Below are positions 1 through 9,083 of a DNA stretch of 64,000 nucleotides, one piece after another. The stretch is from Rothia uropygialis (lineage in GTDB: Bacteria; Actinomycetota; Actinomycetes; Actinomycetales; Micrococcaceae). Position 1 is the stretch's first letter; every line of letters starts with the position of its first letter. Both the position numbers and the translations under genes were made by a program. The DNA is taken from positions 62,001 to 126,000 of the forward strand of contig NZ_NOIS01000002.1 of the NCBI RefSeq assembly GCF_004137765.1, in the 5' to 3' direction. The notes beneath the pieces were generated by a model. It was not told the DNA's origin, ran no database searches, and worked only from the letters and a program-made list of their open reading frames with translations.

Positions 1-688
1 GGAGGAAATTGGCGCCGAGGCCTTGGATCTTGTGAGGGCCGGCCTTGCCTTCGGTCAGAAGCGGGGAATCGGACGGTTCTACCGCAACAATCTTGATATC
101 CGGGTTCTGCTCCTTGAGGTATTTGCCCGCGCCGGAGATGGTTCCGCCGGTGCCAATGCCCGCAACGAACAGGTCGACCTCGCCATCGGTGGCATCCCAG
201 ATCTCGGGTCCGGTCGTGTCGTAGTGAACCTGGGGATTCGCTTCGTTTTCGAACTGACGGGCCAGGACGGCGTTGTCGGAGTTCTCCACGATCTCGGCGG
301 CCTTGTCAACGGCCCCGCGCATACCTTCGGCACCGGGGGTCAGGACAATTTCGGCGCCGTAGGCGCGTAACATCACGCGACGTTCAGTCGACATGGTCTC
401 GGGCATGGTCAGAACAACCTTGTACCCCCGTGCGGCACCGACCATGGCCAAGGCAATGCCGGTGTTGCCGGAAGTGCCCTCGACGATGGTGCCACCCGGA
501 CGAAGCTGGCCCGACTTCTCGGCGGCATCGATGATGGCCTTGCCGATGCGGTCCTTGACGGAATTTGCGGGGTTGTAGAACTCAAGTTTGACCGCTACGT
601 TGCCGGGCAGGTCCTTGTCCAGCTGGTTGAGCTTGACCAATGGAGTCGCCCCAATGGCCTCGGTGACGTTGTCGAGAATTTTAGCCAT
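1..688 (-). CDS. cysK: cysteine synthase A, 3' end beyond window
   Basis: O-acetylserine (thiol)-lyase, a PLP enzyme making cysteine from O-acetylserine and sulfide in the cytoplasm. The visible ~229 residues begin [18 protein letters not shown] and contain the PLP-lysine motif NSVKDR, the substrate loop EGTSGNTG and the glycine-rich [10 protein letters not shown] cofactor-phosphate loop. The C-terminal part is off the left edge. The start is the ATG behind AAAGGCG. It would consume the sulfide made by the sulfate-reduction cluster at 51.7-57.7 kb. Family assignment is secure; choice of the A type over other cysteine synthases is inference. Confidence 0.95.
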   Translation of the reverse strand, partial: MAKILDNVTEAIGATPLVKLNQLDKDLPGNVAVKLEFYNPANSVKDRIGKAIIDAAEKSGQLRPGGTIVEGTSGNTGIALAMVGAARGYKVVLTMPETMSTERRVMLRAYGAEIVLTPGAEGMRGAVDKAAEIVENSDNAVLARQFENEANPQVHYDTTGPEIWDATDGEVDLFVAGIGTGGTISGAGKYLKEQNPDIKIVAVEPSDSPLLTEGKAGPHKIQGLGANFL

Positions 689-770
689 GTTGTCGCCTTT
701 CTAGAGCTGTAAAACGGCGTAAACGAGAAAGGTCCCGTACTGCTCACTACGGTAGTCCGTGCGTGCCGCC

Positions 771-1307
771 TTAGGCGGCTACGAGCCACATCTTGTAATA
801 TTCCCTGGCTCGGCGGAGTTTGGGATCAATGATCACTTGGCAGTACCCGTTGTTGGGGTTCTCGCGCTCGAAGTCCTGATGAATGTCTTCGGCCGGGTGG
901 AAAGTTTCCAGCGGCTCCAAAGTCGTGACGATCGGCCGGTCGAAGAGCTGTTGAGCCCGGTCGATCTGGCTCTGGAAGAATCTCTTCTCTGCTTCGTCCT
1001 TGTAGAACAGGGCCGAACGGTACTGAGTGCCGACGTCGTACCCTTGCCGGTTCAAGCTGGTGGGGTCGTGGGTCGTGAAGAACATGTCCATGATGACGTC
1101 TTCCGGAACCACGTTTTCGTCGAATCGGACTTGTATCGCCTCGGCATGACCGGAGCGGCCGCTGCAGACCTCTTCGTAGGTCGGGTGGGACGTATGACCT
1201 CCGGTGTATCCGCAGACCGAGGACTCCACTCCGCGAGTTCGTTGGTAAACGGCATCCAAGCACCAGAAACATCCGGCGGCTACGGTGAATTCTTTCATGC
1301 GCTCCAT
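771..1307 (-). CDS. msrA: peptide methionine-(S)-sulfoxide reductase
   Basis: Reduces the S-epimer of methionine sulfoxide in free or protein-bound form, an oxidative-repair function. The 178-residue product has the catalytic GCFWC motif near residue 12 and the family blocks GYTGG, GHAEAIQVRFDE and PTSLNRQG. Length is typical of MsrA without an MsrB fusion. The start is well placed behind GGAGG. A short inverted repeat (GCCGCC, TTA, GGCGGC) overlaps the stop codon and may be a weak terminator. It lies downstream of the Nif3 gene's divergent start and is probably monocistronic. Confidence 0.95.
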   Translation of the reverse strand: MERMKEFTVAAGCFWCLDAVYQRTRGVESSVCGYTGGHTSHPTYEEVCSGRSGHAEAIQVRFDENVVPEDVIMDMFFTTHDPTSLNRQGYDVGTQYRSALFYKDEAEKRFFQSQIDRAQQLFDRPIVTTLEPLETFHPAEDIHQDFERENPNNGYCQVIIDPKLRRAREYYKMWLVAA

Positions 1308-1393
1308 TCTGGTCCTCCCGGAGCCGCGACGTCACCGGGGTTCGCTGTTGGGGGAGCCGTGGCAATGACTACGGCAATCCTTAGACTGGATCC

Positions 1394-2302
1394 ATGAAGA
1401 CTCCTCGCTTGAACGACGTCGTCCGCTCAGCTCATGAGCTCTGGCCAGTATCGCTTTCCGAAGGGTGGGACGCGAGTGGTCTGGTGAGCGGACGAGGAGA
1501 CCAGCTCGTCCGAAGAATTATGTTCGCGGTAGATGCCGTCCAAGCCACTGCGCGGGAAGCGGTCGGGGCCGAATGCCAATTGCTCCTGACCCACCACCCG
1601 TTGTTGCTCCGCGGCGCCCAATTTCTGCCGGCATCGAGCGACAAAGGCGCCGTGTTGCATACCTTGATCGAAGCTGGCTGCGGGCTTTTGGCGTCCCACA
1701 CGAACGCGGACAGTATGGCAGGAGGCGTCTCTGATGCGCTGATCACAGCCTGTGGGATCGACACCTCGGTTCCGTTGGGTGACCCTGAGTCTGAGACGGG
1801 GATCGGCCGGGTAGGTGACCTCCCGGAGGAAATCACGCTCGAGAGGTTGGGCCAGAGACTGTCCTCCACGCTGCTGCCGACCGCTGGGGGACTCCGAATC
1901 GCAGGTCCGAGGGACGGCGTCGTGCGCCGCGTTGCGGTGTGCGGTGGCGCGGGAGATTCGCTGTTCGACGAGGTCCGGAGCGCAGACGCCGACGTATACG
2001 TCACTGCGGATCTTCGGCACCATCCGGCGTCAGAAGCCCGTGAACGCGCCTTGTTGGCCGGCGGAAAGCCGTACCTTGTCGACTGTTCCCATTTCGCGAG
2101 CGAAGAACTGTGGCTCGCTCATGGCGCACGGATGCTCCGGAACAGGCTGGCCGAGCAAGGGTATGAGGTCGAAACGCTATTGAGCAGTCTCAATACTGAC
2201 CCCTGGGATTTCACGATTCACCCGGAATCGGCTCCGTCATCCGCGTCGACGGAACCGGACGCGATCGGCTACGCGCGGGAACGGCGGGCCTCGGGCCGAT
2301 AG
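1394..2302 (+). CDS. Nif3-like dinuclear metal-centre protein
   Basis: Member of the NIF3/YbgI family, hexameric proteins with a two-metal site; some members are described as GTP cyclohydrolase 1 type 2 homologues, but the physiological role in actinobacteria is unsettled. Metal-ligand motifs are visible: LLTHHPLLL around residue 65, ASHTNAD around residue 100, and a C-terminal DCSHFASE block. The 302 residues include a short polar tail after the conserved fold. It is divergent from msrA with about 90 bp between start codons. Confidence 0.85.
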   Translation: MKTPRLNDVVRSAHELWPVSLSEGWDASGLVSGRGDQLVRRIMFAVDAVQATAREAVGAECQLLLTHHPLLLRGAQFLPASSDKGAVLHTLIEAGCGLLASHTNADSMAGGVSDALITACGIDTSVPLGDPESETGIGRVGDLPEEITLERLGQRLSSTLLPTAGGLRIAGPRDGVVRRVAVCGGAGDSLFDEVRSADADVYVTADLRHHPASEARERALLAGGKPYLVDCSHFASEELWLAHGARMLRNRLAEQGYEVETLLSSLNTDPWDFTIHPESAPSSASTEPDAIGYARERRASGR

Positions 2303-2325
2303 ACAACAGGCTTGTCAGTGTTGAG

Positions 2326-2698
2326 GGACGGGCCGGCCTGTAAGCCGGGTTTTGTGCTGGCGCTCGGTTTCCCTTGCGCAGTGGCGATCATCCATCTAGC
2401 CCCTTGATTGCTCAAGGGATCAAGCGGCCTACCCGAATGCTTGGGGCGAGCAGCCCTCGTAACGCACTCTGTCTGGCCTTGCTCCGAATGGGGTTTACCG
2501 AGCTTCCCGCGTCACCGCGGGAACTGGTGGTCTCTTACACCACCGTTTCACCCTGACCCGCCGAAGCGGGCGGTCTGCTTTCTGTGGCACTGGCCTGCGG
2601 GTTGCCCCGAGTGGACGTTATCCACCATTCTGCCCTGCGGAGCCCGGACTTTCCTCGAGGCGTGATACACGCCGCGCGATCGCCCGGCCGACCCGTCC
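2326..2698 (-). ncRNA. rnpB: RNase P RNA, bacterial type A
   Basis: Catalytic RNA that matures tRNA 5' ends. On the minus strand the conserved CR-I block GAGGAAAGTCCGGGCTCC and the CR-IV/V block ACAGAGTGCGTTACGAGG are both present, as is the late AGATGGATGATCGCC segment. The ends pair: GGACGGGTCGGCC at the 5' end matches GGCCGGCCCGTCC at the 3' end as a 13-bp P1 helix with one G-U pair, which sets the boundaries to within a few bases. Confidence 0.97.
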
Positions 2699-2723
2699 GT
2701 CGGACAACTCTACACTGGAAGGG

Positions 2724-3485
2724 ATGTTGATTTTGCTTCCTCCCTCAGAGTCCAAGACCGCTCCCGATGCAGGTCCGAGCGTCGACCTTTCGGCACTGAG
2801 CTTTCCCGAACTCACAGAGGCCCGCGAAGCCATGCTCGAGAGGCTGATTGAGGTCAGCTCCCGTGACGACGCCGCCGACCTCCTCAAAACGGGTCCCAGC
2901 TTGACCACGGAGGTCCAACGGAATACTCGTCTGGCTCACGAAGCCAGCGCACCGGCGCTAGATGTCTACACCGGGGTGCTTTTCGATGCCTTGGACTATC
3001 CGAGCCTCTCGACGGATGCCAAGGAGCGCGCTCGACGGTCCGTGGTGGTCATCTCGGCGTTGTGGGGAGCGGTGCGACCAGAAGACGTGATACCTGCCTA
3101 TCGCTTGTCCATGGGATCTAGGGTCGCGCCCAAGGGCTCCCTCGCGGCGTGGTGGAGATCGGAGCTCAAGCCGGTTCTGGACGAATACAGCCGAGGCCAC
3201 CTGGTGATCGATTGCAGATCGTCGAGCTATGCAGCGGTGTGGAAGGCACCCTCAGAGAGGACGGTCACGATTCGGGTCGTACGGGAACTTGATGGCAAAC
3301 GTCAGGTTGTCTCGCATATGGCCAAATATTTCCGCGGGAAAGTCGCCCGAGCCCTCCTCGAATCCGCGACGGTTCCTGAGAGCGTCCCGGACCTTGTCGA
3401 CATACTTGAATCTCAATGGAAGGTTGAAATTGAAAGCGACGCAAGTTCGGGGCAGTACCTGACCTTGGTTCTCGGCGCTGACTAG
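2724..3485 (+). CDS. yaaA: YaaA family peroxide-stress protein
   Basis: Homologue of E. coli YaaA (DUF328), which limits free iron and DNA damage during peroxide stress. Family signatures seen are the N-terminal LILLPPSESK, the central ALWGAVRPEDVIPAYRL and the C-terminal SHMAKYFRGKVAR. The 253-residue length is normal. It starts 25 bp from the 5' end of the divergently transcribed rnpB and converges on def. Confidence 0.9.
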   Translation: MLILLPPSESKTAPDAGPSVDLSALSFPELTEAREAMLERLIEVSSRDDAADLLKTGPSLTTEVQRNTRLAHEASAPALDVYTGVLFDALDYPSLSTDAKERARRSVVVISALWGAVRPEDVIPAYRLSMGSRVAPKGSLAAWWRSELKPVLDEYSRGHLVIDCRSSSYAAVWKAPSERTVTIRVVRELDGKRQVVSHMAKYFRGKVARALLESATVPESVPDLVDILESQWKVEIESDASSGQYLTLVLGAD

Positions 3486-3502
3486 GTAAAGCGCGAAGTT
3501 TC

Positions 3503-3532
3503 AAGATTAAGTTAGACTATAAGTTTAATCTT
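3503..3532. terminator. hairpin between convergent yaaA and def
   Basis: AAGATTAA and TTAATCTT form an AT-rich 8-bp stem around a 14-nt loop. The right arm overlaps the def stop codon. An AU-rich bidirectional terminator is plausible, but the stem is weak. Confidence 0.4.
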
Positions 3533-4106
3533 CGGAATGGCCGAAGGGGTCCTCGTCGACCCCGGGCATCCACGTCAGGCCGGCGACCCCCCAGCCTTCC
3601 TTCTTGATGGCTTTCTTGGCGCGCTTTCCCCATCGGTCGTTGAGACGATCGACGTAGAGCTTGCCGTCCAGGTGATCGGTCTCGTGTTGCATAACTCGCG
3701 CGAACCACCCATTGGCCTCGAACTCGATGGCTGCTCCGAATTCGTCCTGGGCGTTGACTCGAACCCAATCGGCACGTTTCAGCGGGAAGGAGAGGCCCGG
3801 TACCGAAAGGCAACCCTCGGCTTCTTCTTCCTTGTCCGGCTCCACCTCGGAAATTTTGCCGAGCGTAAGACGGGGATTGATGAGTACCCCACGGTCGGGC
3901 GCATCGTCGTCGTTTACATAGGAGAAAGTGAAAAGCCTCCACGGGATGCCGACCTGTGTCGCTGCAAGACCGACTCCATGAGCGAGGTCCATGGTCTCGT
4001 ACATGTCAGCCACAAGCGTGCGCAGATCGTCATCGAAGACGGTGACTGATTGTGTCGGTGCGTGCAGGACGGGTTCGCCGGTAATCACAATGGGGCGTAC
4101 AGACAT
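3525..4106 (-). CDS. def: peptide deformylase
   Basis: Metalloenzyme removing the formyl group from N-terminal methionine of nascent proteins. All three family motifs are present: GVGLAATQVG (motif 1), EGCLSVPG (motif 2, metal cysteine) and QHETDHLDG (motif 3, metal histidines and catalytic Glu). The frame is open for 55 more codons upstream, but MSVRPIVITGEPVLH is the usual deformylase N-terminus, so the internal ATG is used, giving 193 aa. Confidence 0.95.
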   Translation of the reverse strand: MSVRPIVITGEPVLHAPTQSVTVFDDDLRTLVADMYETMDLAHGVGLAATQVGIPWRLFTFSYVNDDDAPDRGVLINPRLTLGKISEVEPDKEEEAEGCLSVPGLSFPLKRADWVRVNAQDEFGAAIEFEANGWFARVMQHETDHLDGKLYVDRLNDRWGKRAKKAIKKEGWGVAGLTWMPGVDEDPFGHSED

Positions 4107-4497
4107 GAGGTCTCCAGTGCGGGTCAAATGTTGGTGTCTACCCACACCGTATCGAGCTTTCTGTCGATTGGCTCTTCGGTCGGGTGCAACCGGGCTCCCG
4201 TATGGTCGGACGAAAACCGATGGCCGGGCGGCTCCGAATACTTCGTGTAATGTTCGGCAACCTCCGAGCATTCGTCGAAGCTCGCTTGTCCGCGGGTCGA
4301 GACTTCACTTTCGGAAAAGCGAATCGAATAAAGACTAGAATGACGGGAGAAAACACGATGTGACCTTCGACGACCCCCCTCGTGCAGCGGGCGTTGCGGT
4401 GTTCATCTCACCGTCGGATCATCTGACGTGTGATTACTCAGCGCAAGACCACCCCGGAAAAGAGGGCGGTTTCGAGTCCGGTCTACAGGCCGGCGGA

Positions 4498-5148
4498 ATG
4501 ACAATGGTGATTATGGCCCGAAGCTTCCGTGCCACGGACGAAGAGCCCCGAGATCCTGAAGTGGCGGAAGCCGTCAGGGCCTCGGAAAGCGAGCACGATC
4601 TGCTCGAAGCCTTGATGGGTTGTGCCTCGAGGGGCAACCAGAATTGTTTTGAGCGCTTGTACGACCTGTTGGTTCCTCGGATTTACGGTCTCGTCCAGCG
4701 CATTCTGCGCAACCGTTCCCACGCCGAAGAAGTCACTCAGGAAGTCTTCCTCGAGGTGTGGCAGAAAGCTCCTCAATACGATCCTTCCCGGGGCTCGGTG
4801 GGGTCATGGGTGACCGTGATCGCCCATCGCCGCGCGGTAGACAGGGTCCGCGCGTCCCAGGCGGCCTGGGATCGCGAGATGCGGACGGGGAAAACCGAGT
4901 TCAGGGAAACATATGAGCACGTCGAGTCCACCGTCCAGCAGAGCCTCGACAGCGAATCCGTTCACGCTGCCCTCTCGCGTGTACCGCAAACCCAGGTAGA
5001 GGTGATGACATTGGCGTACTTCGGCGGCTTGTCCCAGAGCAAGATCGCCAAAATGTTGGAGATACCGCTGGGCACGGTGAAAACGAGAATGAGACAGGGA
5101 TTGATGCGGTTACGCTCCGAGTTGGGAGGCGAATATGAAGCGAATTGA
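4498..5148 (+). CDS. sigK: ECF RNA polymerase sigma factor SigK
   Basis: Extracytoplasmic-function sigma factor. Region 2 runs from FERLYDLLVPRIYGLV to AHRRAVDRVRA; region 4 has the helix-turn-helix LSQSKIAKMLEIPLGTVKTRMRQG. The reading frame is open 138 bp further upstream, but that extension looks non-coding. I chose the ATG of MTMVIMARS; the ATG of MARSF four codons later is equally possible. The last 14 bp overlap the anti-sigma gene, a standard sigma/anti-sigma pairing that identifies the regulon partner. Confidence 0.9.
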   Translation: MTMVIMARSFRATDEEPRDPEVAEAVRASESEHDLLEALMGCASRGNQNCFERLYDLLVPRIYGLVQRILRNRSHAEEVTQEVFLEVWQKAPQYDPSRGSVGSWVTVIAHRRAVDRVRASQAAWDREMRTGKTEFRETYEHVESTVQQSLDSESVHAALSRVPQTQVEVMTLAYFGGLSQSKIAKMLEIPLGTVKTRMRQGLMRLRSELGGEYEAN

Positions 5149-6028
5149 AAACCCTTTGGAGGACACCGTCGCTGCATATGCGCTCGACGCCCTGGAGCCC
5201 GAGGAACAGAAAAGATTCGAGGCCGAGGCCTCTCAGGAGCAGAAAGAACTGGCGGATCAATGGAGCCAGGTTGGCGCCGCCCTGGGCCAGTCGATCCCGG
5301 AGGAACAGCCTCCCGCGGCCCTCAAGGAACGGGTGATGCGACAGATTCAGACGACACCGCAGTTGAACCGCGTCCCTCGGCACGCAACCAGAGGAGTGGC
5401 CACGGTCGAGGAAGACTCCCTGTCGAGAGCATTCCCGCTCGGTTCGGAGCGTGACTCTTCGGGTCCGTCCGACGGAAAGTCTGTCAACCAACTGCCTCCG
5501 AGCCGCCTTAAAGCCCGCATCCGCTGGAATGTTGCCTCCGGTGTCGTGGCCGCCGCCTGTGCTGGACTGGCAGTCTTCGCAGGGGTCTGGGGCATGGATC
5601 AGAAGCGTCAGCTGGATGCGACCCGATCCGAACTCTCCGCGGCGCAAGCCCAGTCGAGTTCGTCGACGTCGGTTATGGGCCAGCTCTCCGCGGCCTCCGA
5701 TCTCTCACTGGCCAAGGGAAATATGAATGGCGCGAATATTTCCGTGATGTATTCGGCCTCGCACAACATGGCGGGAGTTGCGACGAATGATCTCCCGAAA
5801 CTGCCCGAGGGCAAGGTCTACATGATGTGGCTCATGGACAAAGATCATCAGGTCATCGGCAACGGAGCCCTCAATTCCGGAGGCTCCTCCGACCCGGCAT
5901 CGGGCGGCGAAATGACCACCATGACGGACCAGGACCTTCATGACGTAGCGGCATTCGGCGTGACCGTGGAAAACAAGGACGCGACCTCGCCTACGGGCGA
6001 TCCGTTCATGCTCGAGTCCGAAAGCTGA
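5135..6028 (+). CDS. rskA: anti-sigma-K factor, RskA type
   Basis: Membrane anti-sigma factor holding SigK inactive. The N-terminal ~70 residues form the cytoplasmic anti-sigma domain (DTVAAYALDALEPEE, then the short helix LKERVMRQI). After a polar linker there is one transmembrane segment at about residues 131-153, followed by the extracytoplasmic C-terminal anti-sigma-K domain with KLPEGKVYMMWLMD and AFGVTVENKDATSPT. A strong GGAGG lies 6 nt ahead of the ATG, inside the end of sigK, so the two are translationally coupled. Release of SigK by regulated proteolysis is known for the family but not visible here. Confidence 0.9.
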   Translation: MKRIENPLEDTVAAYALDALEPEEQKRFEAEASQEQKELADQWSQVGAALGQSIPEEQPPAALKERVMRQIQTTPQLNRVPRHATRGVATVEEDSLSRAFPLGSERDSSGPSDGKSVNQLPPSRLKARIRWNVASGVVAAACAGLAVFAGVWGMDQKRQLDATRSELSAAQAQSSSSTSVMGQLSAASDLSLAKGNMNGANISVMYSASHNMAGVATNDLPKLPEGKVYMMWLMDKDHQVIGNGALNSGGSSDPASGGEMTTMTDQDLHDVAAFGVTVENKDATSPTGDPFMLESES

Positions 6029-6077
6029 CCAGACCATAAGACGTCAATGCGGCGAATCGTGCACTTCTCGACTAACC

Positions 6078-6090
6078 TGAACACTGTTCA
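6078..6090. promoter_or_regulatory. BioQ-like operator upstream of bioY
   Basis: TGAACACTGTTCA is a perfect palindrome, TGAAC-N3-GTTCA, 90 bp ahead of the bioY start. It closely resembles the TGAAC-N3-GTTAC operator of BioQ, the TetR-type biotin repressor of corynebacteria and mycobacteria. Biotin-dependent control of the operon is inferred; no bioQ gene lies in this window. Confidence 0.7.
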
Positions 6091-6167
6091 AAATCCGATA
6101 GGCGGATTCGACTGGCCCTTCACGATCCCTCGGGTCCACGGCGTTCGTGAAAGAAATGGAGCAGACA

Positions 6168-6761
6168 GTGAGTTCAGTAACCCGTGACACCCCGACGGCC
6201 ACTCCTGCGGCACCCGCCTCGGCTGCGCATTCAATCGCCTACATTGCGGTATTCGCGGCGCTGGTCGCGGTCCTGGGAATGCCAGGAAACATCCCGCTTC
6301 CCGGGTTGGTCCCGATCACGGCACAAACGTTGGGCGTCATGCTTGCTGGAGCCGTTCTCGGGCCATGGCGGGGCGCATTGTCCATGACGCTGTTCTTGGC
6401 GCTCGTTGCCTTGGGGCTGCCACTGCTCTCTGGAGGGCGTGGCGGCTTGGGCGCATTCGTCGGACCAAGTGCCGGCTACCTTGTCGCGTGGATCTTGGGA
6501 GCGGCCGTGGTCGGCGTCGTCGTGCGGGCAGGCAACGGGCGCCTCACATGGGTCAAAGTATCTCTTGGCTGCATCCTCGGAGGCATGATCGCGCTCTACG
6601 CAGTGGGAATACCAGTACAGGCCGCCGTGACCGGAATGTCCTTGAGCCAGACCGCTACGGCATCGCTGCTTTTCCTCCCCGGCGACCTCATCAAGGTTGT
6701 CATCGCCACGCTCGTGACCATGGGGCTCTGGAAGGCCTACCCGAGAGCATTCCAAAAGTGA
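6168..6761 (+). CDS. bioY: BioY, biotin-specific S-component of ECF transporter
   Basis: Membrane substrate-binding subunit for biotin, working with BioM and BioN encoded downstream. The protein is almost wholly hydrophobic, with about six membrane segments, and carries the BioY signature GGRGGLGAFVGPSAGYLVAW and the N-terminal VPITAQTLGVMLAG. I chose the GTG preceded by GGAG at a 6-nt distance (MSSVTRDT); a GTG 21 bp upstream is the alternative. The stop codon overlaps the ligase gene start (GTGA). Confidence 0.92.
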   Translation: MSSVTRDTPTATPAAPASAAHSIAYIAVFAALVAVLGMPGNIPLPGLVPITAQTLGVMLAGAVLGPWRGALSMTLFLALVALGLPLLSGGRGGLGAFVGPSAGYLVAWILGAAVVGVVVRAGNGRLTWVKVSLGCILGGMIALYAVGIPVQAAVTGMSLSQTATASLLFLPGDLIKVVIATLVTMGLWKAYPRAFQK

Positions 6762-7918
6762 CACCGACGGAGGGCGACGATTCCACGCGTCGTATCCGCG
6801 TTGTGAAGGGGCGGGACCACGGACACGTGCTGCGAGAAGCGCTGTCCATCCGGCGCGAGGGAGGCGTCCCTCTCGTCGGTGACGAGCGCTGGAGCGAAGC
6901 TCGATGGAAATCTTTGGTCAAGCGGGTTTCCGAAGCAAGAGTTCCTAGCCAGGCAGCGTGGGCGGCCCTGACGTCCGGAACTACGGGGGAACCGCGCATC
7001 GTCGTAAGAACCCAACACTCCTGGGACATCTCGTATCCGGGTCTGAATCGTTTAGCGAACATCGGTTCCGACGACGTCATGCTGATCCCCGTCCACCCGG
7101 TCTCCTCCATGAGTACCTATGCCGTCTCCCACGCGGAGTTCACGGGGTTCCGCTTCCAGGTTCCGAAGACACACCGAATCACGCCCGGCGACATCGCCGA
7201 GACGACGGTCATGCACGGCACCCCGTGGCACCTGCGAGACGTAGTCGAACTCCTCGACACCGGCCACCCGACGGCTCTGAAGTCCGTGATCGTCGGAGGA
7301 GACAGACTGCCTGCGCCGCTGAGGGCTCGAGCCGAAGACCACGGACTGCACATCGTGAGCTACTTTGGCGCAGCCGAGCTGTCCCTGGTGGCCGTCGACG
7401 CCGGGGATGGTCTCCGTGCCTTCCCCGGCGTAGACCTTGAAATCCGGGACGGCATCCTCTGGGTCCGGACAAGTCAACGCGCACTTGCCGTGCTGGGCAC
7501 CGGTGGTGGCCTCAGAACCGACGGGCCATGGGCAACAGTCGGAGACAGGGCAAGCCTCAACGATGGTCTGCTGGTACTCCACGGTCGTGTCGATGACGCC
7601 ATTCTCACAGCGGGAGCCACCGTTATCCCCGCCGAGGTCGAAGATGTGCTCAACTCGATGCCGGGAGTATCCGCCTCCCTCGTACTCGGCATCCCCAACG
7701 GGCGTGCCGGGCATCTGGTGGCCGCGGCCATCGAGACAAACCGGATAGAGAGCCCGCCACCGTTGGCGGCCATTCAAGACATGGCCCGGCGTCATCTGAC
7801 CCCAGCTCAGCTTCCCAGGCTATGGAAAACATGCGAATGCCTGCCTCGAACAGGGGTCGGCAAAATCCGGCGACTCTCGCCCGAAGAATTCCAGGAGCTT
7901 CGCTCAACACACCGTTAG
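6758..7918 (+). CDS. short AMP-forming acyl-CoA ligase-like protein in bioYMN operon
   Basis: Member of the adenylate-forming superfamily: SGTTGEPR is the P-loop (A3), SYFGAAELS corresponds to A5, HGRVDDAILTAGATVIPAEVE to the A8 hinge, and TGVGKIRR holds the A10 lysine. At 386 residues it lacks about 100-120 residues found at the N-terminus of typical FadD-type ligases. The long open frame extending back through bioY is an artefact: the GTG overlapping the bioY stop (GTGA) is the likely start. Its place between biotin transporter genes suggests action on biotin or a biotin precursor such as pimelate, but the substrate cannot be read from the sequence. Confidence 0.8.
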   Translation: MTPTEGDDSTRRIRVVKGRDHGHVLREALSIRREGGVPLVGDERWSEARWKSLVKRVSEARVPSQAAWAALTSGTTGEPRIVVRTQHSWDISYPGLNRLANIGSDDVMLIPVHPVSSMSTYAVSHAEFTGFRFQVPKTHRITPGDIAETTVMHGTPWHLRDVVELLDTGHPTALKSVIVGGDRLPAPLRARAEDHGLHIVSYFGAAELSLVAVDAGDGLRAFPGVDLEIRDGILWVRTSQRALAVLGTGGGLRTDGPWATVGDRASLNDGLLVLHGRVDDAILTAGATVIPAEVEDVLNSMPGVSASLVLGIPNGRAGHLVAAAIETNRIESPPPLAAIQDMARRHLTPAQLPRLWKTCECLPRTGVGKIRRLSPEEFQELRSTHR

Positions 7919-7961
7919 CCGGAAATCCACAGCCCTGCGAACGGCCATTACAAGGAATCCC

Positions 7962-9083
7962 ATGCAGAACATTGCCATAACAGCCGGGCTCCGGACCCCC
8001 ATCACCGGTCGATCACGCGCGCTCGCGAACTACGGCGTCGAAGAATTGGCCGCCATGGTCATGGCGGAATTGGAAACGACAACCGGCCAGCGCCCAGTCG
8101 GTGTGGTGCTCGGCAATTGCACCGGCCCAGGGGGAAACCTCGGACGGAATACGGCATTGGCGGCGGGCTTCGGTGCCGAGTGCATAGGTTGGGGCATCGA
8201 CGCTCAGTGCGGTTCGGGTTTGGTCGCCGTTCAACAGGCCATGCACCACGTCGCGGCCACGGGAGCGACCATGTTCGCCGGCGGAGCCGAATCCGCATCG
8301 ACCGCCCCGACACGTTCGCATCACGGCGTTCCGTTTGCACGGGCGCGTTTTGCGCCCCAAGGATTCCCCGATCCGGACATGATCGAAGCCGCCGACGAGC
8401 TGGCCCGACTGAAGGGCATCTCACGCGAAAGCCAAGAATCCTTTGCCGAACGCAGTCACGAGCTTTCCTTAGGAGCAAAGTCTTTCCTCCGAGCAGAGAC
8501 GGTCTCCGTGGCCCGGGGCCCGGCCAGGACAACGATTATTGACGACGGTCCGCGCCGCCTCGGGAACAACGCCCTCCGACGCTTTTCCCCTGTCTGCGAC
8601 AAACCGGGTGCCACGGTCACCCCAGGCACCACCGCGCGCATTTCGGACGGTGCAGCGGGCGTCGTCGTGACGACCCTGGGCAGGGTTACCGGCCCCCACT
8701 GGAAGATCCTGGCGTCGACAACGACCGGGGGAGACCCGGCGCTTCCCGGGATTGTACCGGTAGCATCAACCCGGCAAGCCTTGAACAGGGCAGGTCTGAG
8801 GATTGACGATCTTCAGGCCATCGAGGTCGTCGAGGCATTCGCGGCACAATCTCTTGCGGTACTCGACGGTCTAGGGATAGCCCATCATGGAGAGATCGAC
8901 CCACGAGTCAACACATGGGGCGGTGCTCTCGCTTTGGGCCATCCATGGGGCGCATCCGGGGCAGTGGGTCTTGTGAGGCTCCTGCACCGACTCAGACATG
9001 AAGGACCCGGCTCCCGGGGGCTGACAACCTGCGCCATTGGCGGAGGCATGGGCGCAACAATGATTCTGGAGTACGTGGAATGA
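7962..9083 (+). CDS. thiolase family protein (acetyl-CoA acetyltransferase-like)
   Basis: A 373-residue thiolase. The nucleophilic cysteine is in DAQCGSGL, the EAFAAQ block is intact, GGALALGHPWGASGA carries the active-site histidine, and the second cysteine is in TCAIGGGMG. All catalytic residues needed for Claisen or retro-Claisen chemistry are therefore present. The stop overlaps the bioM start (ATGA). With the adjacent ligase it would activate and then lengthen or shorten an acyl chain; a role in pimeloyl-CoA supply is a guess from context. Confidence 0.88.
   Translation: MQNIAITAGLRTPITGRSRALANYGVEELAAMVMAELETTTGQRPVGVVLGNCTGPGGNLGRNTALAAGFGAECIGWGIDAQCGSGLVAVQQAMHHVAATGATMFAGGAESASTAPTRSHHGVPFARARFAPQGFPDPDMIEAADELARLKGISRESQESFAERSHELSLGAKSFLRAETVSVARGPARTTIIDDGPRRLGNNALRRFSPVCDKPGATVTPGTTARISDGAAGVVVTTLGRVTGPHWKILASTTTGGDPALPGIVPVASTRQALNRAGLRIDDLQAIEVVEAFAAQSLAVLDGLGIAHHGEIDPRVNTWGGALALGHPWGASGAVGLVRLLHRLRHEGPGSRGLTTCAIGGGMGATMILEYVE

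Noticed and set aside
6365-6757. N-terminal extension of the acyl ligase through bioY
   Set aside because: Arg/His-rich translation typical of a shifted frame; BioY occupies this DNA and GTGA gives a natural coupled start.
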